Source: Larkinella soli
Lineage (GTDB): Bacteria; Bacteroidota; Bacteroidia; Cytophagales; Spirosomataceae
Length of the DNA: 64,000 nucleotides
Direction: 5' to 3'
Assembly: GCF_003703975.1 (NCBI RefSeq)
Contig: NZ_QTJY01000016.1
Location: 78,868 to 142,867, forward strand
Part shown: piece by piece, positions 35,761 through 43,135 of the stretch
How positions within the stretch are numbered: the first letter of the stretch is position 1
Layout of the letters: each line of letters opens with the position of its first letter
Program-made: the position numbers and the translations under genes
Notes under the pieces: generated by a model
Seen by the model: only the letters and a program-made list of their open reading frames with translations
Databases searched by the model: none
What the model was told of the DNA's origin: nothing

Positions 35761-35866
35761 AACCACCCCCCAGCCCCCTCCTTGGTAAGGAGGGGGAGTG
35801 CGCTGCTACTATTTAATCCTGCGGAGCCACCCCCTCCTTGGTAAGGAGGGGGCTGGGGGGTGGTAG
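35761..35866 (-). repeat. Right inverted repeat of the DUF559 element
   Basis: An inverted copy of the left repeat. The 33-bp core (35797-35829) is the exact reverse complement of 35287-35319. Both palindromes here read CTCCTT-GGT-AAGGAG on the plus strand, so one of the four palindrome loops is flipped relative to the left copy. Confidence 0.9.
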
Positions 35867-35885
35867 ACCCTGTCCGATTTTTCCG

Positions 35886-35893
35886 TATTTTTG
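35886..35893 (+). promoter_or_regulatory. Candidate -7 box of the dipeptidyl peptidase gene
   Basis: TATTTTTG preceded by CCG, 34 bp before the ATG at 35920 and just outside the right repeat. The -33 region lies at the edge of the repeat element and has no TTG. Confidence 0.42.
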
Positions 35894-35919
35894 ATGATAC
35901 TTCATCATATTGTGCATCT

Positions 35920-38136
35920 ATGATTCGCAAGTCCATTTCCAGCGGGGTGCTGTTCCTGCTGCTGATTGCCGGTACCGCCTTTTCGCAGGAGAAGCAACGG
36001 TTTCGCGACCTCGGTCAGGCCCTCGGGGCCACCGGCCAGCTGACCGGTTCACAGGGACCGGCCAGCGTCAACTGGATTGACGGGGGCAACCGCTTCTCCT
36101 TCATCGCGCAGGGCAACGTGATCAAATCCTTCTCCCCGGCCGACCAGCGGGAGGAGGTGATTTTCGACGGGAGCCGGCTCCAGTTTCCCGGCACCGACCG
36201 ACCGTTCGCGTACGAGTCGTTCCAGTGGTCGAAAGATTCAAGGAATCTGCTGTTCAAGACCAACTTCCGGCCCGTCTGGCGCCGGTCGGGGGTGTCGGAT
36301 TATTACGTCTACTCCCTGGCCGGTAAAAACCTGAAGCTGGTGGCAAAGGATGCGCAGACCGCCGAACTGTCGCCCGACGGGTCGAAGATCGGGTATGAGC
36401 GGGGCGGCAACCTGTTCGTGTTCGACTTTGCTACCCAGAAAGAAACCCAGCTGACGCGCGATGCGGCTCCCTTCTTCTACAACGGCCGTTTCGGCTGGGC
36501 CTACGAGGAGGAGTTCGGGCTGGCGCAGGCCTGGGAATGGTCGCCCGACAGTAAGTTTATCGCCTTCTGGCAATCCGACGAGCGCGACGTGCCGCTCTAT
36601 GCCATGACGGATTACAAGGGCTTCGACGAAAATTTCGAGAAACTCCCCTACCCCCGCGTCGGCGATAAGAACCCGACGGTTCGGATCGGGGTGATCGACC
36701 TGGCCGGGGGCGGCACCCACTGGATGAAGGTCGATGCCGGTGACGGCTATATCCCCCGCATCTACTGGACGGCTCAGGAAGGCCAGCTGGCGCTGGTGCA
36801 GCTGAACCGGAAGCAGAACCACCTGAGGCTGTTCTTCGCGGACGGCCGCACCGGCGAGGCCCGGCAGGTTATGGAAGAAAAATCCGAGGCCTGGATCGAC
36901 GTCTTCGACTTCTTCGCCGGTATTCTGCATTACTTCTATTTCCCGACCCAGACCAAAGAGTTTTTCTGGGTGTCGGAGCGCGACGGTTTTGCCCACATCT
37001 ATCGCTTTGACTATACCGGAAAACCGATCAATCAGGTGACGAAGGGCAACTGGGAGGTGGTGTACGTCCACAACGTCGATGCCGCCAACCGGAAAATCTA
37101 TTATACCTCCACCGAACTGTCGCCCCTGGAACGGCAGCTGTACGTGGTGGACTTTGACGGGAAGAACAAACGTCGGATCACACAGGCCCCCGGCCGCCAC
37201 AAGGTCGATTTCTCGCCCAACAGCCGGTATTTCATCGACCGGTATTCGAGCGTCACTACCCCGACCCGGGTCGAACTGTGGGACACGAAGGGCAAAGCGC
37301 TGAAAACGCTGGAAGACAACGCGCGCGTGACGCAGTTCCTGAACGGCTACGCCTACGCCCCGAAGGAACTGAGCAGCTTCACGACTTCCGACGGCCAGAA
37401 AATCGACATCTCGCTCATCAAACCGCTGAATTTCGATCCGGGCAGGAAATACCCGGTCATGCTCGACGTCTACGGCGGCCCGGGGGCGCAGTCGGTCTAC
37501 AACGAGTTCAGCACTTCCGGCTGGCACCAGTACCTGGCCCAGCAGGGATACATCGTCGTCAGCGTGAACAACCGGGGCAGCGGAGGCTACGGCCGGGTTT
37601 TCGAGAAGGTGGTGTATGAAAAACTGGGGCTGTACGAAGCCAAAGACTTTGTCGAAACGGCCCGCTACCTGGCGAAACAGCCCTGGGTCGACGCCGACCG
37701 CATGGCCATCCGGGGCCACAGCTACGGCGGCTACACCAGCAGCTATACCATGCTGACCCACCCGGGCGTATTCAGGGTGGCGCTGGTAGGAGCCCCGGTT
37801 ACGGACTGGCGGCTGTATGACAGCATTTATACCGAACGCTATATGGGTTTAGTGCCCGAGAACGATACCAAATACCAGAAAAGCGCCGTGTCGCCCTACG
37901 CCAAAAACCTCCAGGGCCGGATGTTCATCGTTCATTCGACGATGGACGAAAACGTCCACGTGCGCAACACGATGCAGCTCGTGAACGCCCTGGTCGATGC
38001 CGGTAAGGACGCGGACCTTCGCATCTACCCGCCCGGCGCCCACGGGGTGGCCTACAATACCGCCAGCTACGTGCTGCTGCACCAGCAGTACACCGACTAC
38101 CTGGAAAAATACCTGAAGAACGGGACGGTCAACTGA
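35920..38136 (+). CDS. Dipeptidyl peptidase IV family (S9) peptidase
   Basis: A secreted or periplasmic serine peptidase that removes X-Pro dipeptides from peptide N-termini. The signal peptide ends near TAFSQ. The N-terminal eight-bladed beta-propeller (about 25-490) contains the dipeptide-recognition motif WAYEEEFG. The C-terminal alpha/beta hydrolase has GHSYGGY (Ser601), the Asp in TMDENVHV and the His in GAHGVAY. The start is set at the ATG 35920 (738 residues), which gives a proper signal peptide; 20 more open codons upstream run into the repeat. It ends at a strong terminator. Confidence 0.95.
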   Translation: MIRKSISSGVLFLLLIAGTAFSQEKQRFRDLGQALGATGQLTGSQGPASVNWIDGGNRFSFIAQGNVIKSFSPADQREEVIFDGSRLQFPGTDRPFAYESFQWSKDSRNLLFKTNFRPVWRRSGVSDYYVYSLAGKNLKLVAKDAQTAELSPDGSKIGYERGGNLFVFDFATQKETQLTRDAAPFFYNGRFGWAYEEEFGLAQAWEWSPDSKFIAFWQSDERDVPLYAMTDYKGFDENFEKLPYPRVGDKNPTVRIGVIDLAGGGTHWMKVDAGDGYIPRIYWTAQEGQLALVQLNRKQNHLRLFFADGRTGEARQVMEEKSEAWIDVFDFFAGILHYFYFPTQTKEFFWVSERDGFAHIYRFDYTGKPINQVTKGNWEVVYVHNVDAANRKIYYTSTELSPLERQLYVVDFDGKNKRRITQAPGRHKVDFSPNSRYFIDRYSSVTTPTRVELWDTKGKALKTLEDNARVTQFLNGYAYAPKELSSFTTSDGQKIDISLIKPLNFDPGRKYPVMLDVYGGPGAQSVYNEFSTSGWHQYLAQQGYIVVSVNNRGSGGYGRVFEKVVYEKLGLYEAKDFVETARYLAKQPWVDADRMAIRGHSYGGYTSSYTMLTHPGVFRVALVGAPVTDWRLYDSIYTERYMGLVPENDTKYQKSAVSPYAKNLQGRMFIVHSTMDENVHVRNTMQLVNALVDAGKDADLRIYPPGAHGVAYNTASYVLLHQQYTDYLEKYLKNGTVN

Positions 38137-38151
38137 CCTTTCGTTTTATTG

Positions 38152-38188
38152 AAAAAGCCGCCGGGAAGCAGTTCCCGGCGGCTTTTTT
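38152..38188. terminator. Bidirectional terminator between dipeptidyl peptidase and response regulator
   Basis: A 16-bp stem (38152-38167 with 38172-38187, core GCCGCCGGGAA) and a 4-nt loop, flanked by an A-run and a T-run. It serves both convergent genes. Confidence 0.92.
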
Positions 38189-38200
38189 ATGGGCAGGCAC

Positions 38201-38944
38201 TCAGATTTCCATTTTCAGCACCCGGCCGACATCCTTCTGATACAGCCGCCCGATGGGAAGTTCCTGCCCGCCCACATCGATATGGCTCGGCGTCCAGGCC
38301 GAAATCTTGTCGATGGCTACGATGAAAGACCGGTGAATGCGAACGAAATCGCGCGAAGGCAGCATGGCTTCCACCGAACTGATGGCCTGCTTGACCACCA
38401 GCGGCCGGGCGTTGGCCGAAACGATTTTGATGTAATCCTTCAGGCTCTCGACGTACAGGATTTCCTTCGTGAACACCTTCACCATCTTGCGGTCGGCCCG
38501 GAAGTAGAGAAAAGCATCACGCTCGGAAGGAGCCAGTTCCTTTTCCGCCGGGAGCGTCGGCAGGCGGTCGCTTACGGTCAGGGCCGGCGCATCGGACTGC
38601 ATCACCTTCGAGACTGCCCGCAGAAACCGCTCAAACGAGATCGGCTTGAGCAGATAATCGGCCACGTCCAGCTCGAACCCCTCGAAGGCATAATCGCGGT
38701 AGGCGGTGGTGAAAATCACTTTCGGCGGGTTGCGCAGGCTGCGCAGAAAATCCGTGCCGAGCAGCTTCGGCATCTTGATGTCCAGAAACATCAGATCGAC
38801 CGGCGTAGTCTGGAGCATCGTAAAAGCCTGAATGGCATTGTGGCATTTTCCGGCCACTTCCAGCCCGTCGATCATGTCGATGTAAGACTCGATCACCTCC
38901 AGGGCCGGAGGCTCGTCGTCGATCAGCAGACAGCGTAAGTTCAT
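38201..38944 (-). CDS. LytTR-family response regulator
   Basis: A two-component regulator of 247 residues. The receiver domain (1-120) has the acidic pocket Asp9/Asp10, the phosphoacceptor Asp55 in MFLDIKMP and Lys100 in YLLKP. A LytTR DNA-binding domain (about 145-245) carries the family motif FVRIHRSFIVAIDKI. It binds DNA as a dimer; the target genes are not known. It is preceded on the same strand, 18 bp away, by a LytS-type histidine kinase that is almost certainly its partner. Confidence 0.95.
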   Translation of the reverse strand: MNLRCLLIDDEPPALEVIESYIDMIDGLEVAGKCHNAIQAFTMLQTTPVDLMFLDIKMPKLLGTDFLRSLRNPPKVIFTTAYRDYAFEGFELDVADYLLKPISFERFLRAVSKVMQSDAPALTVSDRLPTLPAEKELAPSERDAFLYFRADRKMVKVFTKEILYVESLKDYIKIVSANARPLVVKQAISSVEAMLPSRDFVRIHRSFIVAIDKISAWTPSHIDVGGQELPIGRLYQKDVGRVLKMEI

Positions 38945-38962
38945 GTTCAGTGGTATTGTTGT

Positions 38963-40132
38963 TTACATGGCAATTTCGGCAACGGACTGATTTTTAGCCG
39001 GTCCCGGCAACGGGGAATCCGGCAGCAGAATTTTCAGGTCGACCAGAAAGGTTTCCTCCTCGGGGTGAATCTGAAGTTCATACCGGCCCGGATAAAGCAG
39101 TTCCAGGCGCTTCTGCACGTTCTGAAGGCCGATCCCACCCGGATGCGCGCCCACCTGGGGTTCGCCCTCGCGGCTGTTGACCAGTTTGAAAGTCAGGGTA
39201 TTGTCCTCGACGGCCAGGTCCATGAAGATCCAGGCCTGTTCGAGCTGTTCGCTCGTGCCGTGCTTGAAGGCGTTCTCCAGAAAAGGCACCAGCAGCAGCG
39301 GGGCGATCTGGCGGCTCTGGAGGTCGCCGTGGAAATTGATCGAAATATCGAGCCGGTCGCCGTACCGCAGCTGTTCCAGACCGATGTAATTTTTCATGAA
39401 ACCGATCTCCTTTTCGAGCGGCACTTCCGGGGCATTGCAGTCGTAGAGCATATAACTCAGCAGTTCCGACAGCTTCAGCACCACTGCCGGCGACTGTTCC
39501 GACTTCTTTAGCGTCAGAGCATAGAGGTTGTTCAGCGTATTGAACAGAAAATGCGGATGCACCTGAGATTTCAGAAGCTGCAGCTCGGCATGCAGCTTCT
39601 CCCGCTCGATCTGCTGGTAATCCCGCTGTTTGAGATACCAGATTTTCACCAGCTTGATCGCGGCCACGAATCCCGCCACCGTCGTTGTTCCGCGCAGCCC
39701 GGCCATCAGGGTAAGGCCGATGCTGCTCATGGTCCGGTTTCCGACCTGCCCGAACCATCCATGAACCGGCGTCACGATATTGTAGGAAATGACCGTCGAC
39801 AGCGCTGCGCCCAGAAAAGCGAAAACCAGCACTCCGCCGAAGATCTTCAGGTATTGCCCTTTCGGCAGATACCGTGGGAACAAAACATAGATGATGCCGT
39901 AGGCCAGCGTCATGTGAGCCGGCATGAACGCGATGGCATCGAAGCCCGAAAGGCAGTAGCCGATGGCCACCGCCTGCCCCAGTCTATAGCCTTCCCGCAG
40001 TAGAAAATTGATGGGAAATACCCCATACAATCCCGCAAAATAAAGCCAGACGACGAACCAGAACAGCCCGTGCCGCGCCAGCCGGGTTCGGGGCTGATCG
40101 GAAAAGATGAAATCGTGATTGAAAAGCTGCAT
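38963..40132 (-). CDS. LytS-type sensor histidine kinase
   Basis: A membrane histidine kinase of the His_kinase/HATPase_c (LytS/YehU) group. Four or more membrane helices lie in residues about 22-160, without a large extracytoplasmic sensor. The phosphoacceptor motif is QVHPHFLFNTLNNLY (His194), and the ATPase domain has a conserved-looking N box (LLLVPFLENAFKHG, about 280-293) and G box (GGIGLQNVQKRL, about 344-355). 389 residues. The signal is unknown. It forms a pair with the downstream LytTR regulator. Confidence 0.94.
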   Translation of the reverse strand: MQLFNHDFIFSDQPRTRLARHGLFWFVVWLYFAGLYGVFPINFLLREGYRLGQAVAIGYCLSGFDAIAFMPAHMTLAYGIIYVLFPRYLPKGQYLKIFGGVLVFAFLGAALSTVISYNIVTPVHGWFGQVGNRTMSSIGLTLMAGLRGTTTVAGFVAAIKLVKIWYLKQRDYQQIEREKLHAELQLLKSQVHPHFLFNTLNNLYALTLKKSEQSPAVVLKLSELLSYMLYDCNAPEVPLEKEIGFMKNYIGLEQLRYGDRLDISINFHGDLQSRQIAPLLLVPFLENAFKHGTSEQLEQAWIFMDLAVEDNTLTFKLVNSREGEPQVGAHPGGIGLQNVQKRLELLYPGRYELQIHPEEETFLVDLKILLPDSPLPGPAKNQSVAEIAM

Positions 40133-40396
40133 GGCCGACTCCGATTACGAACCGAAGATAGACAAACGACCCCAGAACCGCCATGAATCCTCCAATTTGT
40201 AGACGAACGGCATCCGATCGTCGCTGAACGGCAGAAATGTCCCCCTTTAATACGCTCGTCTACAAGGGCTTGTCATGTCGGCCCTAAAGGACGCCTTTGG
40301 GCGAATAGCCGGGCGCAGCCGGCCTGAAAACCCTACTTTCGATCCTGAATAGTAAACGACAAATACACCTAAAGAACCCGCTCAGGCGGTACGACT
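40133..40396. other. Divergent intergenic region
   Basis: 264 bp between the histidine kinase and a small secreted protein gene. It holds TACTTTCG (40334-40341, plus) and TATCTTCG (40153-40160, minus), both one base off the TAnnTTTG box and without proper -33 partners. A weak hairpin lies near 40287-40305 (AAAGG/CCTTT). No ORF or RNA gene is seen. Confidence 0.5.
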
Positions 40397-40738
40397 ATGA
40401 AACAACCACACCTCCGTCCCTTCGTTTCCGCCCTGTTGGGGGCGATGCTTTTCACCGTTACGGCTTTTGGTCAAGGGCCGGGCCGCAGCCTTTCCGCTCC
40501 ACGCGAAGGCTTCTGGGTCGTCGAGTCGCGGCCAAAGCAGAACTGCGTAGTTTACTTCTACAACAACGAGAGTCAACTGGTCTACCAGGAGGCCCTGAAC
40601 CGGAAGCGGTTGAATATCAGACGGGTCGACGTTCACGAACGGTTGAATGCGGTTCTGGGTCAGGCGCTGACGCAGTGGTCGGCCACCCGCCGGGTCCAGG
40701 CCGACCGGAACTGGCTGGCCGCCGAGTTCAGCCATTGA
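40397..40738 (+). CDS. Small secreted protein of unknown function
   Basis: A 113-residue protein with a signal peptide (AMLFTVTAFGQ) and a mature part of about 85 residues. It has a VVYFYNNESQLVYQEALN beta-hairpin-like stretch and a basic helical region (KRLNIRRVDVHERLNAVLGQAL). I recall similar small proteins as multi-copy hypothetical families in Spirosoma-like genomes but cannot name a domain. It is a single gene with a strong terminator after it. Confidence 0.68.
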   Translation: MKQPHLRPFVSALLGAMLFTVTAFGQGPGRSLSAPREGFWVVESRPKQNCVVYFYNNESQLVYQEALNRKRLNIRRVDVHERLNAVLGQALTQWSATRRVQADRNWLAAEFSH

Positions 40739-40795
40739 AACCGCCGAACGACTTATTGATTGGTTAACGGATTTTCCGTTGAAATTGGATCGGGT

Positions 40796-40832
40796 CCCTC
40801 CGACCGGCTTTGTCCGGTCGGAGGGCTTTTTT
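40796..40832 (+). terminator. Terminator after the small secreted protein gene
   Basis: A perfect 12-bp stem CCCTCCGACCGG (40796-40807) with 40814-40825, a 6-nt loop, then a T-run (40827-40832). Confidence 0.9.
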
Positions 40833-40897
40833 ATGCCCGGATCATGCTCCTGTCGAACAGGAATCGTATTTTGGAGGGTCGATTCCCGATCCCGCCC

Positions 40898-42229
40898 ATG
40901 CAGCCGACCATCGCTTCAACGAACTCCACCGGTTTCTCAACCCGTACCGAGGTCCTTGCCGGTATTTCCACCTTTCTGGCGACGATGTACATCATCGTAG
41001 TCAACCCGGCCATTCTGAGTCAGGCGGGTCTGCCCTTCGGCGGGGTGCTGACGGCCACGGTACTGCTTTCCTTCCTTTGCAGCCTGATGATGGGTCTGTA
41101 CGCCCGTAACCCGATGGTGGTGGCGCCCGGCATGGGACTGAACGCCTTTTTCACCTTCACGGCCATCAAGGGCATGGGCATCCGGCCGGAAGTGGCCCTG
41201 GGAGCGGTGTTCTGGGCCGGAATCCTGTTTCTGCTCCTGTCGGTCTTCAACGTGCGCTCGGCTATCGTCCGGATCATTCCCCGGCCCCTGCGCTTTGCGG
41301 TCTCGGCCGGCATCGGGCTGTTCATCACGCTGATCGGTCTGGAGAACGCCCGCTTCATCGTCGCCAATCCGGCTACGCTGGTCGGGATCGCTCCCCTGAA
41401 AGACCCGATTGTTCTGACGTTCATTTTCGGTCTCCTGCTGACGGCGGTGCTGGTGATCCGAAATGTGCCGGGAGCCATCATCATCGGCATCGTCCTGACC
41501 ACGCTGGCCGCCGTGCCCATCGGCCGCTGGTGGGGAGACGCTTCGGCGGTGAACTTCGGGCAAAAAACACTGGTCAATTTTCAGGGCGTTTTCGCCACCC
41601 CGGACTTCAGCCTGATCGGCAAACTGGACCTGATCCATTCCCTGCAATGGTCGCTCTGGCCGGTGATCTTTGCCTTTGTCTTCACCGACCTGTTCGACAG
41701 CCTCTCGACCTTCGTGGGGGTGGCCGAAGCCGCCGGCCTGCATGATGCCGACGGCAACCCCCGTAACCTCAACCGCTCGCTCACCACCGACGCCGTCGCC
41801 ACGACGCTGGCGGGAATCCTCGGCACCAGCCCCGGTACGGCCTACATCGAGTCGGCGGTGGGCATCGCCCAGGGCGGTCGGACGGGCCTGACGGCCGTGG
41901 TGGCCGGGGCGCTGTTTCTGCCCTTTCTGTTTCTGTCGCCCCTGCTTTCCGTGATTCCCTCCATCGCCACGGCTCCGGCGCTGGTGCTGGTGGGCGCGTT
42001 CATGATGCAGCCGGTCACGAAAATCAACTGGACGGCCCTCGACGACGCCCTGCCCGCCTTCCTGGCCCTGGTGCTGATTCCCTTTACCTATTCGATCACC
42101 CAGGGTATCATCTGGGGCTTTCTGAGCTGGACGGTCGTCAAGGCTGCCCTCGGCAAAACCGACGAACTGCCTGCCGGCCTCCTGCTGGTCGACGCCTTCT
42201 GCGTCCTGTCGCTGGCGGCCGGGCATTGA
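40898..42229 (+). CDS. NCS2 family purine permease (AdeP/PbuG type)
   Basis: A proton-coupled importer of adenine, guanine or hypoxanthine in the inner membrane. About 12-14 helices; the signature regions NPAILSQAGLPFGG, VAPGMGLNAFFTF, and the later DLFDSLSTFVGVAEAAG and GTSPGTAYIESAVGIAQGGR are characteristic of the AzgA/PbuG subgroup. 443 residues from the ATG at 40898. The frame is open 46 codons further upstream, but that stretch contains the previous gene's terminator. It lies 42 bp before a nucleosidase gene, suggesting a purine-salvage unit. Confidence 0.93.
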   Translation: MQPTIASTNSTGFSTRTEVLAGISTFLATMYIIVVNPAILSQAGLPFGGVLTATVLLSFLCSLMMGLYARNPMVVAPGMGLNAFFTFTAIKGMGIRPEVALGAVFWAGILFLLLSVFNVRSAIVRIIPRPLRFAVSAGIGLFITLIGLENARFIVANPATLVGIAPLKDPIVLTFIFGLLLTAVLVIRNVPGAIIIGIVLTTLAAVPIGRWWGDASAVNFGQKTLVNFQGVFATPDFSLIGKLDLIHSLQWSLWPVIFAFVFTDLFDSLSTFVGVAEAAGLHDADGNPRNLNRSLTTDAVATTLAGILGTSPGTAYIESAVGIAQGGRTGLTAVVAGALFLPFLFLSPLLSVIPSIATAPALVLVGAFMMQPVTKINWTALDDALPAFLALVLIPFTYSITQGIIWGFLSWTVVKAALGKTDELPAGLLLVDAFCVLSLAAGH

Positions 42230-42271
42230 ACCCCGACCCTGCATTTCCATCCTGTTTCATACCTCTTATTC

Positions 42272-43129
42272 ATGCATCAACAACCTCCTGACGTGCGACG
42301 TTACTTTCCCGACCGACTTCTGATTTTCTTTGCCCTGTGCTTTCTTCTCCCGGTCCTTTCCTCCCGGGCCCAGTTGTATAAACCCCGGCCGGTTACCGCC
42401 CTGCTGGGGGCATTCGATGAAGAGGTGAAACTGGTCCAGCAGAACATCCGAAAGCCGAAAGTCGTGACGCTGAACGGCATCCGGTTCGTAACGGGCCGCA
42501 TCAGGGGCCGACGGGTCGTGGTGGCCGAAACCGGCATAGGGAAAGTGAACGCAGCCATGACGACGGCCACCGTCCTGACCCACTTTAAACCGGAGCAGGT
42601 GCTGTTCACCGGAATTGCGGGGGGTGTCAACCCCGACCTTCAGCCCGGCGACCTCGTCATTGCCCGGCAAACCGCCCACCACGACTATGGCTACATCACC
42701 TTCCAGCAGCAGAAGACCAATCAGACCCGGAATGCCATCACCAAGGAGCTGAACCCGACTTACTTCCCGGCCGACTCGATGCTGGTAGTCAAAGCCCGGC
42801 AGGCCGCCCGCTCCACGACCTTCGAGCCGATTCCGTCCACCTCCCGCCCGCCCTCGGTCGTGGAGGGCATCGTGGTGACGGGCGACGTGTTCGTTTCTTC
42901 CGAGGAGAAGGTAAAAAGCCTTCGCTCGGAGTTCAAAGCCGACGCCACCGAAATGGAAGGGGCCGCCGTCGCGCAGGTGTGTTACCAGCAGAAAGTCCCC
43001 TGCCTGATTATCCGCAGCCTGAGCGACAAGGCCAATTCCAACGCCCGGCAGGACATGCTGACCTTCGTCAAAATCGCGGCCCGCAACTCGGCCAACCTGG
43101 TCATGAACATCGTCGGACAATTGAAATAG
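42272..43129 (+). CDS. Exported nucleoside phosphorylase/MTA-SAH nucleosidase-like enzyme
   Basis: A 285-residue protein of the purine/uridine phosphorylase superfamily, closest in pattern to MTA/SAH nucleosidase: ALLGAFDEEV near the mature start, ETGIGKVNAA (about 88-97), FTGIAGGVNPDL (about 112-123), ATEMEGAAVAQV (about 226-237) and the catalytic Asp in RSLSDKAN (about 247-254). Unlike the cytosolic enzymes it has a hydrophobic signal-like N-terminus ending SSRAQ, so it probably acts in the periplasm. Between the purine permease (42 bp) and a ceramidase-like gene (6 bp). Confidence 0.85.
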   Translation: MHQQPPDVRRYFPDRLLIFFALCFLLPVLSSRAQLYKPRPVTALLGAFDEEVKLVQQNIRKPKVVTLNGIRFVTGRIRGRRVVVAETGIGKVNAAMTTATVLTHFKPEQVLFTGIAGGVNPDLQPGDLVIARQTAHHDYGYITFQQQKTNQTRNAITKELNPTYFPADSMLVVKARQAARSTTFEPIPSTSRPPSVVEGIVVTGDVFVSSEEKVKSLRSEFKADATEMEGAAVAQVCYQQKVPCLIIRSLSDKANSNARQDMLTFVKIAARNSANLVMNIVGQLK

Positions 43130-43135
43130 ACGCCC

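Larger units (their letters stand above)
35251..35866. mobile_element. Candidate repeat-bounded DUF559 nuclease element
   Basis: A unit of about 616 bp: a left repeat (35251-35356), a minus-strand DUF559 nuclease gene (35356-35712), about 48 bp of leader, and a right repeat (35761-35866). The two ends are imperfect inverted copies of about 105 bp. Each holds two palindromes of the type CTCCTT-loop-AAGGAG around a 33-bp core that is perfectly inverted between the ends. The element lies exactly between the amidase stop codon and the dipeptidyl peptidase promoter. A possible 6-bp flanking duplication, AGACCC, is at 35250-35255 and 35865-35870. Mobility is inferred from structure; no transposase is present. 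Confidence 0.6.

Noticed and set aside
35715..35936. 73-codon frame with PPPYQGG and LLTKEG words
   Set aside because: It is a translation of the palindromic repeat, not a gene. Such peptides are typical annotation artefacts of this repeat type.
40937..42250. 437-codon minus-strand open frame opposite the purine permease
   Set aside because: Composition is extreme in Gln, Arg and His with no hydrophobic pattern. It mirrors the permease codons.
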